Of a stretch of 64,000 bases of DNA, positions 33,532 to 46,092 are shown one piece after another (position 1 is the first letter of the stretch; each line of letters begins with the position of its first letter). The notes beneath the pieces were generated by a model. The model was not told where the DNA came from, made no database searches, and saw only the letters and a program-made list of their open reading frames with translations. The DNA lies in NCBI RefSeq assembly GCF_036324505.1, contig NC_086366.1:7813427-7877426 (forward strand), given 5' to 3'. The position numbers were made by a program, and so were the translations under genes. This DNA comes from Eleginops maclovinus. Lineage: Eukaryota > Chordata > Actinopteri > Perciformes > Eleginopidae.

Positions 33532-33548
33532 ATGCCCCGCAAGCTGTG
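33532..33548 (+). CDS. Candidate alternative first coding exon (very short)
   Basis: ATGCCCCGCAAGCTGTG followed by a consensus donor GTGAGT encodes MPRKL plus TG of a split codon. The junction is the same phase 2 and the same TG/G split as the rap1gap2 exon at 27.3 kb, so it would read into the same exon 2 as MPRKL-W. An in-frame TGA lies at 33,469-33,471. A purine-rich leader precedes it and contains an upstream ATG (33,468) with a 13-codon frame. With only 17 coding bases this can easily be chance. The assignment to rap1gap2 rests on position, strand and phase only. Confidence 0.22.
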
Positions 33549-33554
33549 GTGAGT

Positions 33555-35150
33555 AACGACTGTCCGTCTTGTCTGTGTTTTATTTGCACTGTCTTGCTTG
33601 TCTTGCTGGTTGTATACTTGTAACTTCATATTCTGATTGAGTCTTTTATCCTTTTGCTTGTTTCAATTAAGAAGTTGTTGGAGAGCTTCAGTTTATCCAT
33701 AAGTGAGTTTCCTTGCAGAGCTGACTCCCCCAAAAAAACCTCGACCAAAACAAATGAATGCGATTCGATTTGTTAGTAAACTTTATATCAAAAATATAAT
33801 TAGGTTTGAGTTGTTTTACGAATGATGGCTATCAATGAAACATATATTTCTAACGTGAGACTGCCATAATGTTATAAGCAGGTTAGGTCTTTACTACTGA
33901 CATTTCCTTTGTGAGATCTTTATTAGAATCGAATGTCACAGCGCACCCTTTAATAATATTATAATTATTTACCCGTAAATTAAAACTGGTTTTGCTCCTA
34001 TAAACTGGGATTGTAACCAGGAAATTAATCTTTACCTCTTATTTTTGGACACTGATTCGTCCACATTCTCTGCATGGATTCAAGATCATTTTTGGAATTA
34101 AGAACATATATTTTTGGTAATTTTGGAAGCTTGGTTGCAAAAAGCACAAAATATGTCCGTTAAATACGTTTTAAACACCTTCTGCTTGATTATTTTTCAC
34201 AATTCGGGGTGAGAATATTATGTAGAGCTATCGTTTGTTAGTTATTCTGCATTGTACAGTATTGAAAATGACTTATATACACCACAGGACAAGTATCAAC
34301 CATTTGCTAATGTGCATTATAGAAATAAATAAGCAGAGGAAAGATTTTTACCTAATTTGCTAAGTTCCTTAAGTCTAGGTGACTACAGTATTGCCAAATT
34401 GGAAAGAATATAGTAAAGCAGTAAAGCACACAGTGTGTTGTATGTGTTTCTACAGGATATTTGATGCCTGTAATCATAAAGCACTTCAGATACAGATCTG
34501 TTCGGTGTGAGGAGAATACACGAAATGACATGATTGGCAGTCTGAAGGATTAATCAACCTGTTTCAATAAGGCAAGCTATTACACCGGTGTGTCACTGTA
34601 CTTTCCAATTTGTCTTGTAAGAGCTGCTGGTGTCCAGTGTGCCGAATGTGCTGATGTATCACATCACTTACAAGGTGTAAGAGGGCTTTAGGTGGATTAA
34701 GTGGAAGTGCCAGCACAAATTACCTGAGGATTTTGTTTCTCAGACTCAACCACAGATGGTTTTACCCGCTCAATTTGTCTGTCTCCTCTACCCTGCTGTT
34801 GTTATCATGCATGTGCATGTGAGACAGGGAGAGTCTGCAGCGAGCTGCTTCTACTTAGACGCTGATACTCGTCGTCCATTATTTCCGTCCTCATCAACCC
34901 CTCCTCGGTTGTCTTCTTCTCTTCTCCTCACCTCTGCCATTCTCTGCACAGTTCAAACAGAACAGCTGTTCAGACGCACTCCTCACAGCTCTGTGATGTG
35001 GATTCGCAGGCACCTTTTGATTTTTTTCCTCTCTGCTGTTCAAGAATAATGACGCAGCCAGGATACTCCTTGATATATTGTGCTGATGTGTGGTCTTGAT
35101 TTGACCTTTTACCACTTTAATTTGAGTCTCTGGGTGCTTTTTTTTTTTTG
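33555..35150 (+). other. Intronic DNA, no exon recognised
   Basis: AT-rich sequence. A C/T-rich open frame (34,756-35,049) has no recognisable protein features. Confidence 0.45.
34115..34185 (+). repeat. Dispersed repeat, copy 2 of 2 in window
   Basis: TTTTGGAAGCTTGGTTGC...CACAAAATATGT...AAATACGTTTTAAACACCT corresponds to 30,095-30,165. Confidence 0.5.
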
Positions 35151-35164
35151 TGTCACAGAAATCA

Positions 35165-35420
35165 GAGCAGGGTGGACCCAAACGCAGGAGTCAGTGACGA
35201 ACAAATACCTATATTTTAAGTTGTATCCAAGCAAGGCAAGACAAACAGAACCTAGAAGAACTGCCCGTTACACAAAGTACAAGTATCCGAAAAAGACTAA
35301 CAGAAGACTTAGTATCAAGATGAATCTAATGAGGGAATAAAGTGCTTGTTAGGTTATAGCAGGGCTGATCGGGAATAGATAAAATAAACACAATACTGAC
35401 AATCAAACAGGGGGGAACAG
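35165..35420. repeat. Dispersed repeat fragment with GGTGGACCCAA motif
   Basis: GGGTGGACCCAAACGCAGGA at 35,171 resembles the start at 4,684 and is followed by A-rich sequence with an ACAAAGTACAA-like patch found in both. It is probably the antisense end of a fish transposable element. Class uncertain. Confidence 0.4.
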
Positions 35421-35439
35421 AAAGTAAAAACAGACATAA

Positions 35440-35600
35440 TGTTACATGTTATTTAGCTGACGATTTTATCCAAAGCCACTTGCATACACTTCAAAACCAT
35501 AAACATGCCTGCGGGAGCAATTCAAAGTTAAGTATCTTTTACAAGGATACTTGATGACAGCAACATCTGGGATCGAACAACTGACCGCCTTGATTGACAG
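35440..35600. repeat. SINE-like repeat (TTTAGCTGACG.TTTTATCCAAAGC type)
   Basis: TTATTTAGCTGACGATTTTATCCAAAGCCACTT and, 90 bases on, GGATACTTGATGACAGCAACATCTGGGATCGAACAACTGACC match a unit I know as very widespread in teleost genomes. This copy is worn at both ends. Confidence 0.55.
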
Positions 35601-36428
35601 ATTACTGCATTTTCCCCTCAGCCACAACTGCCCCTGTGATACAGATGAATTGAAACATGAGTTATGTTGGGACTGACTGGCGGGATGAGTGACAGAAAAG
35701 AGGCTGAGTTTGAACAAGGGCACTGGAGAAAATAGGCTTGGATAAAACAAAAATGAAAGAGGTAAAGAGGATGATAAGGGGAGGTGCCTTCTTCTTAGAG
35801 ACGCCCTTACCTCTTATCTTTGTCTCGCCAATCATTTTTGGGGAGTGTCAGGTGTAAATGTTATCTGTCTGCCAGCATCACGGAAAAGAGCAAATGTGCT
35901 GCTGCTATTTCTGGAGCGTGGCATTCACCCTATCTCCTGCTGCACCTTCTATATTGCGGGGAGCGATGGCGAGTTGTGGCTAGAACAAACACGGGTATAA
36001 AAATCTGCTGGTATTATATTTACTTTAGGTGATGGCTTATTAAAACTCACGACTCTGCTGTATAACGCCATGATTAGTCACACGGAGGTTGTATAAAGGC
36101 CTAAGTAGCTGTCAGCTTTATTGAGATCTGAGATTTTATAGTGTACACAATCATAGTCAGTTTAGTGTATAATAAGCCTACAGGCAATAGCAAAGAGAAA
36201 GGATAGAAGCCAAATCCATTTGATGTTTTATTAAATCCACAAGTTCCCAGGCAGGTAAATTTAAAGCTTAGCTCGGGTTCATTTGGGAACTAACTTTTAC
36301 TCTAACCACAAACAAACAGGTCTGGTGGGATTGATTCATTGTTGTACATTTTCAGTTCACTTTTTCAAACAATACAGCCTGAGGGTTTGTGTGAGAGTTT
36401 GTTTCCTTTCCTAGGGCTGGGTGGATGA
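35601..36428 (+). other. Intronic DNA, no feature recognised
   Basis: No exon, repeat or strong motif seen. Confidence 0.45.
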
Positions 36429-36453
36429 GTGTGTGTGTGTGTGTGTGTGTGTG
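36429..36453 (+). repeat. (GT)n microsatellite, 25 bp
   Basis: Short uninterrupted GT array. Confidence 0.9.
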
Positions 36454-37316
36454 AGAAAAAGGCAGAGATACAGAAAACCACACACTTGCGGTGATACTTG
36501 TAGCCCTTCAATGTGGGAAGTGGTGGAACTCCACCCATTCTCAAGAGTACAGAAGAGGATGCCCCACTTCCCCTCCCTTGCGCTACTCCGATTCAAACTG
36601 AAGTTAAGTTACACAGTATGGTATTTTATGATGAAGAAGAGGCAAACCCGCTGGGCTTATTCGGAGCTTTCACCTCCATTCACAATTTATAAAAAGAGAC
36701 AAGATCAATATACCAATAATAGCTTGAATTCAATAATAATGGCAACTTTAAGAACAACATACACTTAAACATAAACAAAATAACAAAGAAAAAGAAGGTA
36801 CATGTGAATATGAAAAGCAGGTATCATACAGTGGTCAATTGATTTGTTGTGCTTGTTTTTAAGCAATCCATAGAGGTGTTCCAGATTTGTGTTCACCTAA
36901 GATGGATGAAAAATTGAGATGAGTAAACTTCTACTCGGTTAAGTGAGTTTAAAATCTCCTTCTGATCATGTATTCACTTCTTGCACGGTCCTCTGTACTT
37001 CTGATTGTGGCTGGTATAGTCAGCTCCACAGGTGGGAGCATTACTCAGATCTTGCGCTTAAGCAAAAGTAGAAGTACCAGAGTGTAGGAATGTTCTGTTA
37101 CAAGTGAAAGTCCTGCATTCAAAATGTTACTCAAGTAAAAGTACAAAAGTATTGGCATCTAAATGTACTTAAAAGTCTGTATTATACAGATTGGCCCATT
37201 TCAGAATAATATATATGATGCTTTGATTGTAATTATTGATTCTTTAAAGTGGTAAAGATGCAGCTAGTTTTATTACTTTGTATACTACAGGGTAGTTTGT
37301 GAATTTACTCCAGGTG

Positions 37317-37657
37317 TAACTAAAGTCCCTTTTAAGTGTTAACTGGGAAACTCCTTTGTGCCTGTAGCCATCAGACTGCACAACAAGGGGTTAACAATGT
37401 GACTCACTGACAATAACCCGGACTGCACATCAAGTCTGCACTTTTGCACAATAACTTTTACCCGTATCAATCAATGTAAATATATTCAACAATCCGGATA
37501 ACAAATGTGTATATATTCATTGAAGTCCTTAATTGTTTTTGTCTCATTATCCTGTGTGAACCACACTGCCCTATTTTTCACTCTTATTCTGTTGCTGCTT
37601 AACCCACTGACTTTCCCCACGGGGATTAATAAAGGTACATGTTATCTTATCTTATTA
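37317..37657 (+). mobile_element. LINE 3'-UTR fragment inserted in the MITE
   Basis: CCTGTAGCCATCAGACTGCACAACAAGG and the end CCCCACGGGGATTAATAAAGG...TATCTTATCTTATT form the 3' end of a fish non-LTR retrotransposon copy. It is strongly 5'-truncated, and no reverse transcriptase frame remains. Confidence 0.55.
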
Positions 37658-37692
37658 TATTTCACACAATTAATAAAAGTCTGTAAAGTAAC

Positions 37693-37860
37693 CAGAATCA
37701 GAAGTACTTTATTTATCCCAAATTGGGAATCTTTTGCGTTGCAGCAGCGAAATAGAGCGAAAAGAGAAGCAAAACAAATACAAATAATTAGAACTAAACA
37801 ATTAAGTAAAAATAAAAATGAATGAAAATGAAAATGAAAATATACAAATGTATAAAAAGG
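37693..37860 (-). mobile_element. Antisense LINE/SINE 3'-tail inserted in the MITE
   Basis: AGAATCAGAAGTACTTTATTTATCCCAAATTGGGAA is, on the minus strand, an end of the type GGGATAAATAAAGT. It is followed by A-rich sequence and an (AAAATG)n patch (37,815-37,840). After it the hAT-like sequence resumes. Confidence 0.5.
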
Positions 37861-37990
37861 CAATAATATGTCATTGGTACTAGGTACATAACAAATGTAG
37901 TGGAGTAAAAGTACAAAGTAGCATGACATTTGAAATACTCAAGTAACGTATAAGTACCTCAAAATGCACTTCGTTACTTCCCCCTTATGG

Positions 37991-39095
37991 TCCACTCCTC
38001 ACATGTTCACCTATGTCTGCCGTGACCACAAGAGGGAGCTGACGGCACGTGTTTCTCTCAAAGTTTCTCTCAGCGGGGGAACTGAAGTGAAGGCAGCTGA
38101 AATGAAGAGAAATGATCACTAGAGAGAGCAATTTCTCTATTTTCATGAGGGCTGAATCAGTGCAGAGCTCTGACACACCTGTTAACACTTCTACCTGTTG
38201 AAGCTCAAACATGGCGACAGCTCAATGCACTCTTTATTTTAGTTTGTATCTAAAAGTTGAACAAAATACCAAGAGGTGCCACATAAAGATGATAGCATTT
38301 TAAATTAGATTAAGTTAATTCATCCCAAATTTGTATTTTCTTTATCACAGCAACATGTTAACAGGCATTACATATGTCAAACATAGAATAAAATACAAAT
38401 AGAATTAAATGAAAATGAAACATGAACACTACATTTAAAGGACAAAGGACAATTATTAGATATCATTTTGTTGCATCGTCCGGATTTATTTGAATAATGC
38501 CTCTGTCTTCATGGCTCAAACATGATAAACAATGCTTTAAAAAACAACAACAGTTTCAACACATGTTCCTTCTAGATGTCCCCTGACATATTCTTTAAAC
38601 CCAGTAGGCTTACGTCTATAGGTTAGCCCTGCAAGACACGAGCACTCTGTTTTTGCCGCCATACTGTATGTAGCAGCCTATAGGGAGTCATTGCTGTTGC
38701 TGTGGCAACAAGAACCGATGATCACCTAAGGGATGGTCCAGTAATGTTCATTACTATGGTGATAGGCCCTGTTGTCTTGCCTTGCAGCCAGACTTGTTCA
38801 CCAGTGCATCAAAACATGAACAGATGAAACACAACCTGACCTGCAATGCTAGTGGTTGCCCATAGAGACCACAGTGTGTTTTCCTCTGGCAAAATATCCA
38901 ACCATAGTACCAGATAGGGGACATAAAATAAATATTAGGGAGGAATTATTTCCAAAATGTGAAAGAAATGCCCCGAATTCATCATCATTCTGGGTAAAAT
39001 AAACACTGTGTTGCCTGCTTATTATTTCGTCACCCGCCTTGAAAAGCAGACAATATTTTAATTACCACCAACAATTTATGCTGTTATTTATAGAT
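37991..39095 (+). other. Intronic DNA, no exon recognised
   Basis: AT-rich sequence. GTTGCTGTGGCAAC at about 38,694 is a near-symmetric RFX-like site. No gene seen. Confidence 0.45.
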
Positions 39096-39099
39096 TTTT

Positions 39100-39840
39100 A
39101 GCCGTCTATTACAATAATATCTGATTAACCTTTTAATTATCCCAAGAGGGAAATGTGGGTGTCATGGCAGCAACAGCAATGAAAATTAAACCCAGGAGAG
39201 TTGCACGTTAGAGTACAAACCAAACGGAGATAACACACATTCATGTGTAAAACATGAATGCAAATAATGAGTGTCTGCAGTTGATCTCTGAATGATTGAA
39301 TGTGTAAACTTGGACCTTCACTTTCACACTGTTTATTTTAACATATTTATAATTATTCATATTGCATATATGTAAATGATATAATGTCACTTTTTACTTT
39401 CTATTCTATGTATTCCCTGCGTGAACACCTACCTTTCCTATTTTTAGTTTCCGATCTTATTCGTATTACTTCTAAAATACTTGTATTTCCCTATCAATAA
39501 AGGTGTATCTTATTTAGTCTCACCTTATCTTTTCATCTTATAGGTTTACTGGACTTATAACTTCACACTGTAATTGTTACCTTTAGATCTAACTTAGTAT
39601 GCCCTTCAATAGTGTTTTACTCGTCAGATAGTCTACATATTTTATATTCACGCTCAACTTTTATATATCACTCTTTTAATTCTGTTTTATCTTCTATTTT
39701 GAGATGTTTATATTGTATAATTGTTTATTTTGTACTTTTATTTGTGCAATACTTTGTTTTACAAGCTGCTGCAACAAAATGTGTTCATCTTATCTTATCT
39801 TTAACATTATATACAGTCTTGCAATATAAAAGATAAATAA
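39100..39840. mobile_element. Cluster of degraded LINE 3' ends in both orientations
   Basis: Three tail-like pieces occur. An antisense one sits near 39,130 (CTTTTAATTATCCCAAGAGGGAAATG). A sense one sits near 39,486 (TTTCCCTATCAATAAAGGTGTATCTTATTTAG). Another sense one sits near 39,766 (GCTGCTGCAACAAAATGTG then CTTATCTTATCTTT). Each looks like the end of a separate non-LTR retrotransposon copy without coding sequence. Confidence 0.45.
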
Positions 39841-40479
39841 TGTACGGTCCGTAGATGTACTTAAGGAATACACAATAGTCTTAATTGTATTGTTACATCT
39901 CTCTACTCTCTTCATGTTTTCAGTAGATCTGTGTGTGTCGTGTGTGTCAAAAGTATCTTGTTGATATTATAAAAAGAGGACAGCGTAACATGAGCAGTAA
40001 CATGACACCGACAGTATTTGTGCCCTGTGTGTTGACCCATAACTCTGAACTGTCTGTCTGGAAGGACGTTGTATTTCATTCATCGCCTTGTCTTCTTTAA
40101 TTAAAATGAATTAACAAGATGCCTTGATGTCTATAGACATGGTAAGAGAGACCGCGACAGGTGGCTGTTTCAGGCTGATGGGCCCGTAGGAGCTCTTTCT
40201 TACAACAAGGTTAAATTTGATTTAACTGTTGAGGAGTGGAGTCTATTCAGAGGGAAATATTAAGGATATTATGATGATTACTAGCTGCAATGTTTTGTCT
40301 TGTGACACCAATTCAAAGTGATTGAAATCAGAGTTTTATTTATATTGCATGTTACATTTTCTTTGCTGAAATGAGCAATCTATCATTTCATGTGTCTACT
40401 GTATAACCCAAAGGTACATAGGTGTTTCTCTTTGAACTCTGTAAAGATGGAGCCAGCAACTTGCTGGCAAACAGCTGCT

Positions 40480-40830
40480 TATTTACACAGCGTGCAGATA
40501 TGATTTCTGGCCCACCTGATATTCAAAGTCAAATATTAACTGTTGTTTTAATTCTGTTTTGATCTCTAACAACAACTCCTTTGGGGAATATGTTGCTCCT
40601 TAGCGGTTAATTGCTTAATTATATTCACCAGCTTGTTGCTAACTGTTTCTGTCTTCAGTATGGTGCTGAACACGTTGTGTACAGTGAGTTCTAGGTTTTT
40701 TTGGGGGCTGTGAACAGCTGCTGGCTCGGTCTTGAAGCGATGCACTGAAAGCGGTGGGAACAAACAACAGCATTGCAGGTTGTTTAAGCAAAACTGCAAG
40801 CTGAAAGAAGCGATAAAAATGCACTCGGTC
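40480..40830. repeat. Dispersed repeat, copy 1 (CACCAGCTTGTTGCTAACTG type)
   Basis: ATATTAACTGTTGTTTTAATTCTGTTTTG...AACTCCTTTGGGGAATATG...TTAGCGGTTAATTGC...TTCACCAGCTTG...GTCTGTCTTCAG aligns by eye in the same order with 50,005-50,230. It is a moderately repetitive teleost element of unknown class. Confidence 0.55.
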
Positions 40831-43800
40831 AATATGTGGGTTGATAACTGTAGGAAAACCTCTTTCACATACAAATGTGATCCATTGTTAAATAAATATG
40901 TTGATTATAGCAGCTTAAATTACACTACATCTGAACAAACACAAATGTAACACACCTATGAGTTGACTGTTTCTTTTTTCTATTGCAATATTTTCCCATT
41001 ATACCTGTGTCCTGTATGTGGCTTATATGTATATTTTGAAGCTTAAATTAGCCTTAAAGCTAACTGCTTTATTACCACCTTGTCAGTTGATCAATAGACA
41101 TGCCCTGCTTTTTTCTCTCTCTCTTTAGTCTCGATCTCTGAAACATGTAACCTATTCCCATTAGTGTCCCCGTGTGTGTGTGCCCTGCTTGTTAAGCGAA
41201 AGTCTTGTTACTCTAAAGTCCCCCAGACAACCAGCTGCCTCTTTGCTTTTGACAAATATTTACTTCTTGCCTTCTGGCTGATGCTACACACACACTCAGA
41301 CACACAGAGTAGCTGATAAGCGCACCATCTGGCCTGAGTGCTGGCTGTTAAGGGCTCATAAAAACAGACCCCTCACCTATTTAGAGGCAGAGGGCTCCCT
41401 CAGCGGCAAGCTGTGGATAACAGGTAAACAACATGCACACTTTTGCATGTGCATCCACACACACACACATTCATGTGCACCCACTCTCATACGAATCCGT
41501 ATCCACGGGGGACGTAGGAGGTGTGAAAGTGAGGATCAGAGGATGTACCTTTTCTTGTTCTGTGGATGTCTTCATCTCTGCTGCCCTCACTGACTTTCTT
41601 TGAGGATTCAGATATAGAGATTGATTCTGAAAACCTGCAAACTGACCTACGAATGCGGCAGTACTGCAACAATCTCTCCAAATAACACAAAAGACGTTGA
41701 GTCCTTGAGTAACAACATATAAACTGATTTGCTGTGAGTTAATACCGAACATTTTGGACATCTGGAGATATGTTTTGATTTTCTTTTTTCTTTTTTGCTG
41801 CGATTGGGTGGCAAGCACTCCCGTTCTGGAAACTGCTCAAAACTCCCTTATTGTCAAAATCCCTGGGAAGTCCACACCTTTGAACACACTCAGTCTTTAG
41901 TTTGATGTTGTATCCTGAGGTTCACAAAAGGTTATTTTGTTCAGTGTGGTCAGGTTACACAAAAGGTTTTCTACTCTAATACTAATAAATACTACCATAC
42001 TTTTAGGGTTAAATAAACAAACACCATGAGGCTCATTGGATTCACAAGAGTCTCAGATTTCCATAAACATTCAATTCATGCAATTCAAAACATTTCCTTC
42101 CTCACTATGGATATCCCGCTTAAAACACTGCCATTTTTTTGCTCTTTGAACACCGGATTTTGACCGGGTAAGCATTGCCTCAAAATGCACATGGCTGTTC
42201 TGCCCTCACGGGAACTGCCAGGTTCTACCTCGCTAGTGAGCTAGCAATAGCAAATCATCACAGACTGTTCAATTAACCCAAAAACAAATGAACAGGCTTT
42301 GTTTTCAAAACCTATATACTGGTAGGTGTATAAAATATTGGGGAAAAAATATCACCTATTTGTGTAGAGTTGATTGGAGCCACTTAAATTGTGGCTAGTC
42401 CAACAGCTTCCATCAATAGTACCAGTGTTCCACACTCAACTTTTTGCAAATTAGGAGTACAATACTGTGCATTTCATACTTTTCATTGGGATGCACTTAT
42501 GGACTCCAAATAAGTGTAGTAAAGAAGTAAGCAATTGAGACTCAGCATTAGACTTCTTTCTAGCATGACATGGTATATATTCCAAACGGAGCCCTCTACA
42601 ACTGCTCAAAGAAATAACTAAACTGCTGGGGGGTTAATCTTAGTTTCAGCTGAGATGAATATGAACAATCTGACATTTAGAGAGCGTTACATAACAGAGG
42701 CTACATGTGCTATTTATTGGCAAATGTAATATCTTCACAGCTGCTAATTAAAGGATTTTAGGATATTATAATAGCGTCATTGTGGGAAGTAATACCAAAA
42801 TATATCTTTTTATCACTATTTGATACAGAACTGATCTCAGTGTGTTGTCAATCTCTGTTGTGTCTCTGGAAGTCTTTACCAAACCATAACTAGCCCTGGC
42901 ACTGTTGCTATTGGAAACCAATTTAGGAAGATGTTGTAAGTTACGCTCTGCAATGGCTGCTGTTACTGTTTTGTACACAAACACTTGACATAAGCTGGCG
43001 GCAAATTACAGCCAGTCTTCTTCGCATCCGGGAGAAAGGAGGGTGGTGCAGAAAACGAGAAGGAGACAGATTGTGGGGACGGAGGGAGAGACCTGAAGTG
43101 TTTTGAATAGCAACAGAAGGATCAAGGGTGATGGAAGAGAGCAAAGAGACAATAATAGTCCAGGGGCTACAGATCCTTCGCTGAGATTTCACCAACAGAT
43201 AGAAGAGGAGAAAGTAAGACCTATCTTCCTCCTTTACCTCCAGCCCTCACAGCAGAGATGCTTTTCACATCTAAAAAGAGAGCAGAGGGTTGGGATTGGA
43301 GAGAAACAATAATAAGAAAGGAGGAGGGGTGAAGGCTGGAGGAGAGAACAAGAGACGGATTCTCTCCTGGGAATAATGGGCTTTGGGTTGAGAAAGAGGG
43401 CAGAGGAAAAAAGGACAAAGGTGTTAAGAGGAAGGTACTGGTGGTTATGAAATAAAAATCTTTTTATCTCTCTCTCACCCTTGTACATTTTTACCTCTGT
43501 GGATTAAAGTGTGTGAGAGAGTGAATGCATGTGTGGCTTCACTGTGACACGGTGAGGTCATCCTCAACGTGAAAGCTGTTGACAGATGGTGGATTGTGAT
43601 GTTTTTGTCCATCCTCTCATTCAGAAGCCATTTTAGAAATCAAACTAAAAATGGTTTGTCTCTCACTTCTGACCATGTCTTTATCTATCTAAAAAATATT
43701 ACCGGCTCTTATTTCCGGTCAAAGATGGTAAAATCTATGTCTAAGCAGCATTTTGCTCCTGTTCATCTTTGTACTTTATATCCATACCCACATACAAACG

Positions 43801-45175
43801 CATCCCTGCAGTTGGTCCGTCCGTACATACATCAGAGGCAGGGAACAATGTCTCGCTCTGGCAGAGCTGAGCTCAAACAGAATTTGCTTTCAAAGGAATA
43901 ATTCATCTCCATATGAGCAACCTGCAGAAATGGCCTCAGCTTGTCCTTGCCTGCTTGGTGGATGCAGTGTTGCCAACTGTTAAAATGGTTAAGGCTTGTG
44001 TTGATTTATCCTGGCAATTTACTCCCGGTCACTACAAAATGAAAGTGCAGGCTACAGAAAATTATCAAAATGTTGTGAGATATTCACTAGTTTGTAAAAG
44101 TAACAGCTGCTTGTGCCAAATAGTTGGTTGAACTTTCTTTTATTGAAGAGCAATTGGACTATTATTCCTTTTAGCTTAAATGCTTCTTTTAGTGCAGTTT
44201 TTTTGTAATGTTGCAAGAGAAGTAGCTCGTAGTATGAAGACTTGGAGGACTTTGGAGAAGCGAAAACACTTTATAGATTCCGTATGCATTTATTTGCATT
44301 CGAGAGATAAAAGCTGTCAGCCGTCATCTTAGCCATCGAGCAATTGGAGTCACGCATAGCATCAGTGAGGAAAACAAAGAGCACAAAGGCATAAAAGATG
44401 GGATAATCACAGGTTCAATTAAAATACGAAATAACTGGACTGAAATGTAATGTGACGCAGCATCTATAGGAAAATAAAAGCTCTTTTTCGCTGATGTTAT
44501 TGTACTTTAACCTGTCATAAAATCCATTTGCAGTGATTTTTGCAATCAGTGACAAAAATGGCAAAAACCTGAGTACAGATTATGGCCCAATTTCAATTTG
44601 CCAGTACATCAAGAGCAGCATTGAAAACAATCATGCTGTAAATAGCCTGGAGTGTGTGAAAAATAATTGTCCAATGACATTTCTGTGGCAGCTCAAGGCC
44701 AGTGTGCTTGGTGATTTGCAAACGACCATCTGTGGTTTGACACTGTAATCAGCGCTGACAAAAGAAATGGATACATCTCCCGTTCATCATCGCCCTGCTT
44801 CACACTTTTCTCATTTCTCTGCTCTTACTTTGGGCCTGTGATGTCTCACTTGCATTTTATCTTGGTCTCATGCTCACTGTTTTCTTGTCACATGTCTCCT
44901 CCTTCCTTTAGGTTTGTTTTTATTATACTTTATTTGCCCTTAAACCTGGTTTGCAGTTTTTCAGATTTTTTCTCTGTTAAATTCTTCTGTCCTATTGTTT
45001 GAGATAAGATGGAATATATACGTTTGCCTTGAAACATTTGCAGTTAAATGTCAAATGTTGCTAATGTAGGAAGAGTCAACACCTATTTCTATGGGATAAT
45101 AAGACAAGCTGTAAACTATTCATTTCATTTGGAGCAGATGGCTTCTAATAACCTTAAAAGGGTGTGCTTTGCCTC
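40831..45175 (+). other. Intronic DNA, no exon recognised
   Basis: Mostly AT-rich. A GA-rich stretch spans 43,020-43,420 and a (CA)n patch lies near 41,458-41,470. ACAG/GTAAAC at 41,422 is donor-like but has no supporting frame. Open frames up to 115 codons were judged chance. Confidence 0.45.
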
Positions 45176-45177
45176 TC

Positions 45178-45245
45178 CCCTGATGCATGCTGGGATACAC
45201 CTCAGTCCCAATGACCATGAACAGAAACATGGATGTATAGAAACA
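45178..45245. repeat. Degraded SINE/LINE tail (GCTGGGAT...ATGGATG type)
   Basis: TGCTGGGATACACCTCAGTCCCAATGACCATGAACAGAAACATGGATGTATAG looks like a worn copy of the fish repeat end with GGGATnGGCTCCAG...GACCCTGAA...AAATGGATGG. Confidence 0.3.
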
Positions 45246-45841
45246 CATCCTACCCCTCTTTGCTAACTTCCCGCCATTTCCTCTGTCAAGGATTTTTTTT
45301 TAGACAGTTGCAGGCCCGCTCTTCAGCTGTTACTGAAGATGTCACATCATTGATTTACCAAACAGAGACGGCTGACTGCATGATGAGGTTGACCGTAGGG
45401 TCAGTTGGCATTGATTTGACTATTTTTCTTTTTTGATACTACTTTTACCAACCCCACTTGAAGATCAATTTCTCTAGCCTTAATTATTTGTTGCTAAATA
45501 AAAAAGAAGCAAAGTAAAAATGTTGTGTTATCATTTTATTATTTATAATGTTTAGTGCTCAAAGTTGTTATTATTGGGAAGGCCTTGGTGTGGGTTGTTA
45601 AGATTTGGCTGAAGTTTCGATTCAAATGTTGGACAGATTTGATTGGTTCATGGCAAATCATAACATCACTGATTTCTAGTTGAGCCCTATCCAGTTGATA
45701 CCAGTATGAAAGCACAAATAAATGCAGAAAACTTTACTTGTGATATAGATACAGCTGTTACAGCAAAATAAAAACTGTATTCAGGAGTTCATAATCAGAA
45801 GCAAATTGAGAAAATATATAGGTTTTTGTGGCTTTTAAAGA

Positions 45842-46092
45842 GCGACTTTGGCTGGGAGTGGAGTCAGTCGATCCCGGACCGTGCAGTCAACATGTCGATG
45901 TATCCTTGGGCAAGATACTTAACCCTGAGTTGCTCCCGATGGCGTGGCATGGCATGGTGTGTGAATGTTAGTTCCTAGAGCAAGTGGCACTGCTCTGTGT
46001 GAATGGATGAGCGACTTGTGGTATGAGTAAAGCGCTTTGAAGGGTCGTAAAGACTGGATACAGCATTATATAAGTGCAGTCCATTTACTGGT
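45842..46092 (+). mobile_element. SINE-like element, forward copy
   Basis: The core AACATGTCGATGTATCCTTGGGCAAGATACTTAACCCTGAGTTGC and the end AAGCGCTTTGAAGG...TATATAAGTGCAGTCCATTTAC are shared with 56,737-56,945 in opposite orientation. The unit is one I know as very common in teleosts. A tRNA-like GTCGATCCCGGA lies near its start. Confidence 0.65.

Larger units (their letters stand above)
37026..37990. mobile_element. Tol2/hAT-like non-autonomous element (MITE), interrupted
   Basis: Both ends are rich in AAGTA/AAAAGTAC motifs in opposite orientation. The left end has AAGCAAAAGTAGAAGTACCA, TGTTACAAGTGAAAGTCCTGC and TACTCAAGTAAAAGTACAAAAG (37,061-37,150). The right end has GTAGTGGAGTAAAAGTAC and AATACTCAAGTAACGTATAAGTACCTCAAAATG (37,897-37,970). 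This is the hallmark of a very common teleost hAT-type MITE whose ends resemble those of Tol2. There is no transposase. The middle is broken by two unrelated insertions (37,317-37,657 and 37,693-37,860). Confidence 0.6.

Noticed and set aside
34756..35049. 97-codon Ser/Leu/Arg frame with C/T-rich centre
   Set aside because: Its composition follows a pyrimidine-rich stretch. The opposite strand is also open, and no domain is recognisable.
43103..43312. GA-rich 69-codon frame as a possible exon
   Set aside because: Both strands are open in a purine-rich stretch, and no convincing acceptor or donor bounds the frame.
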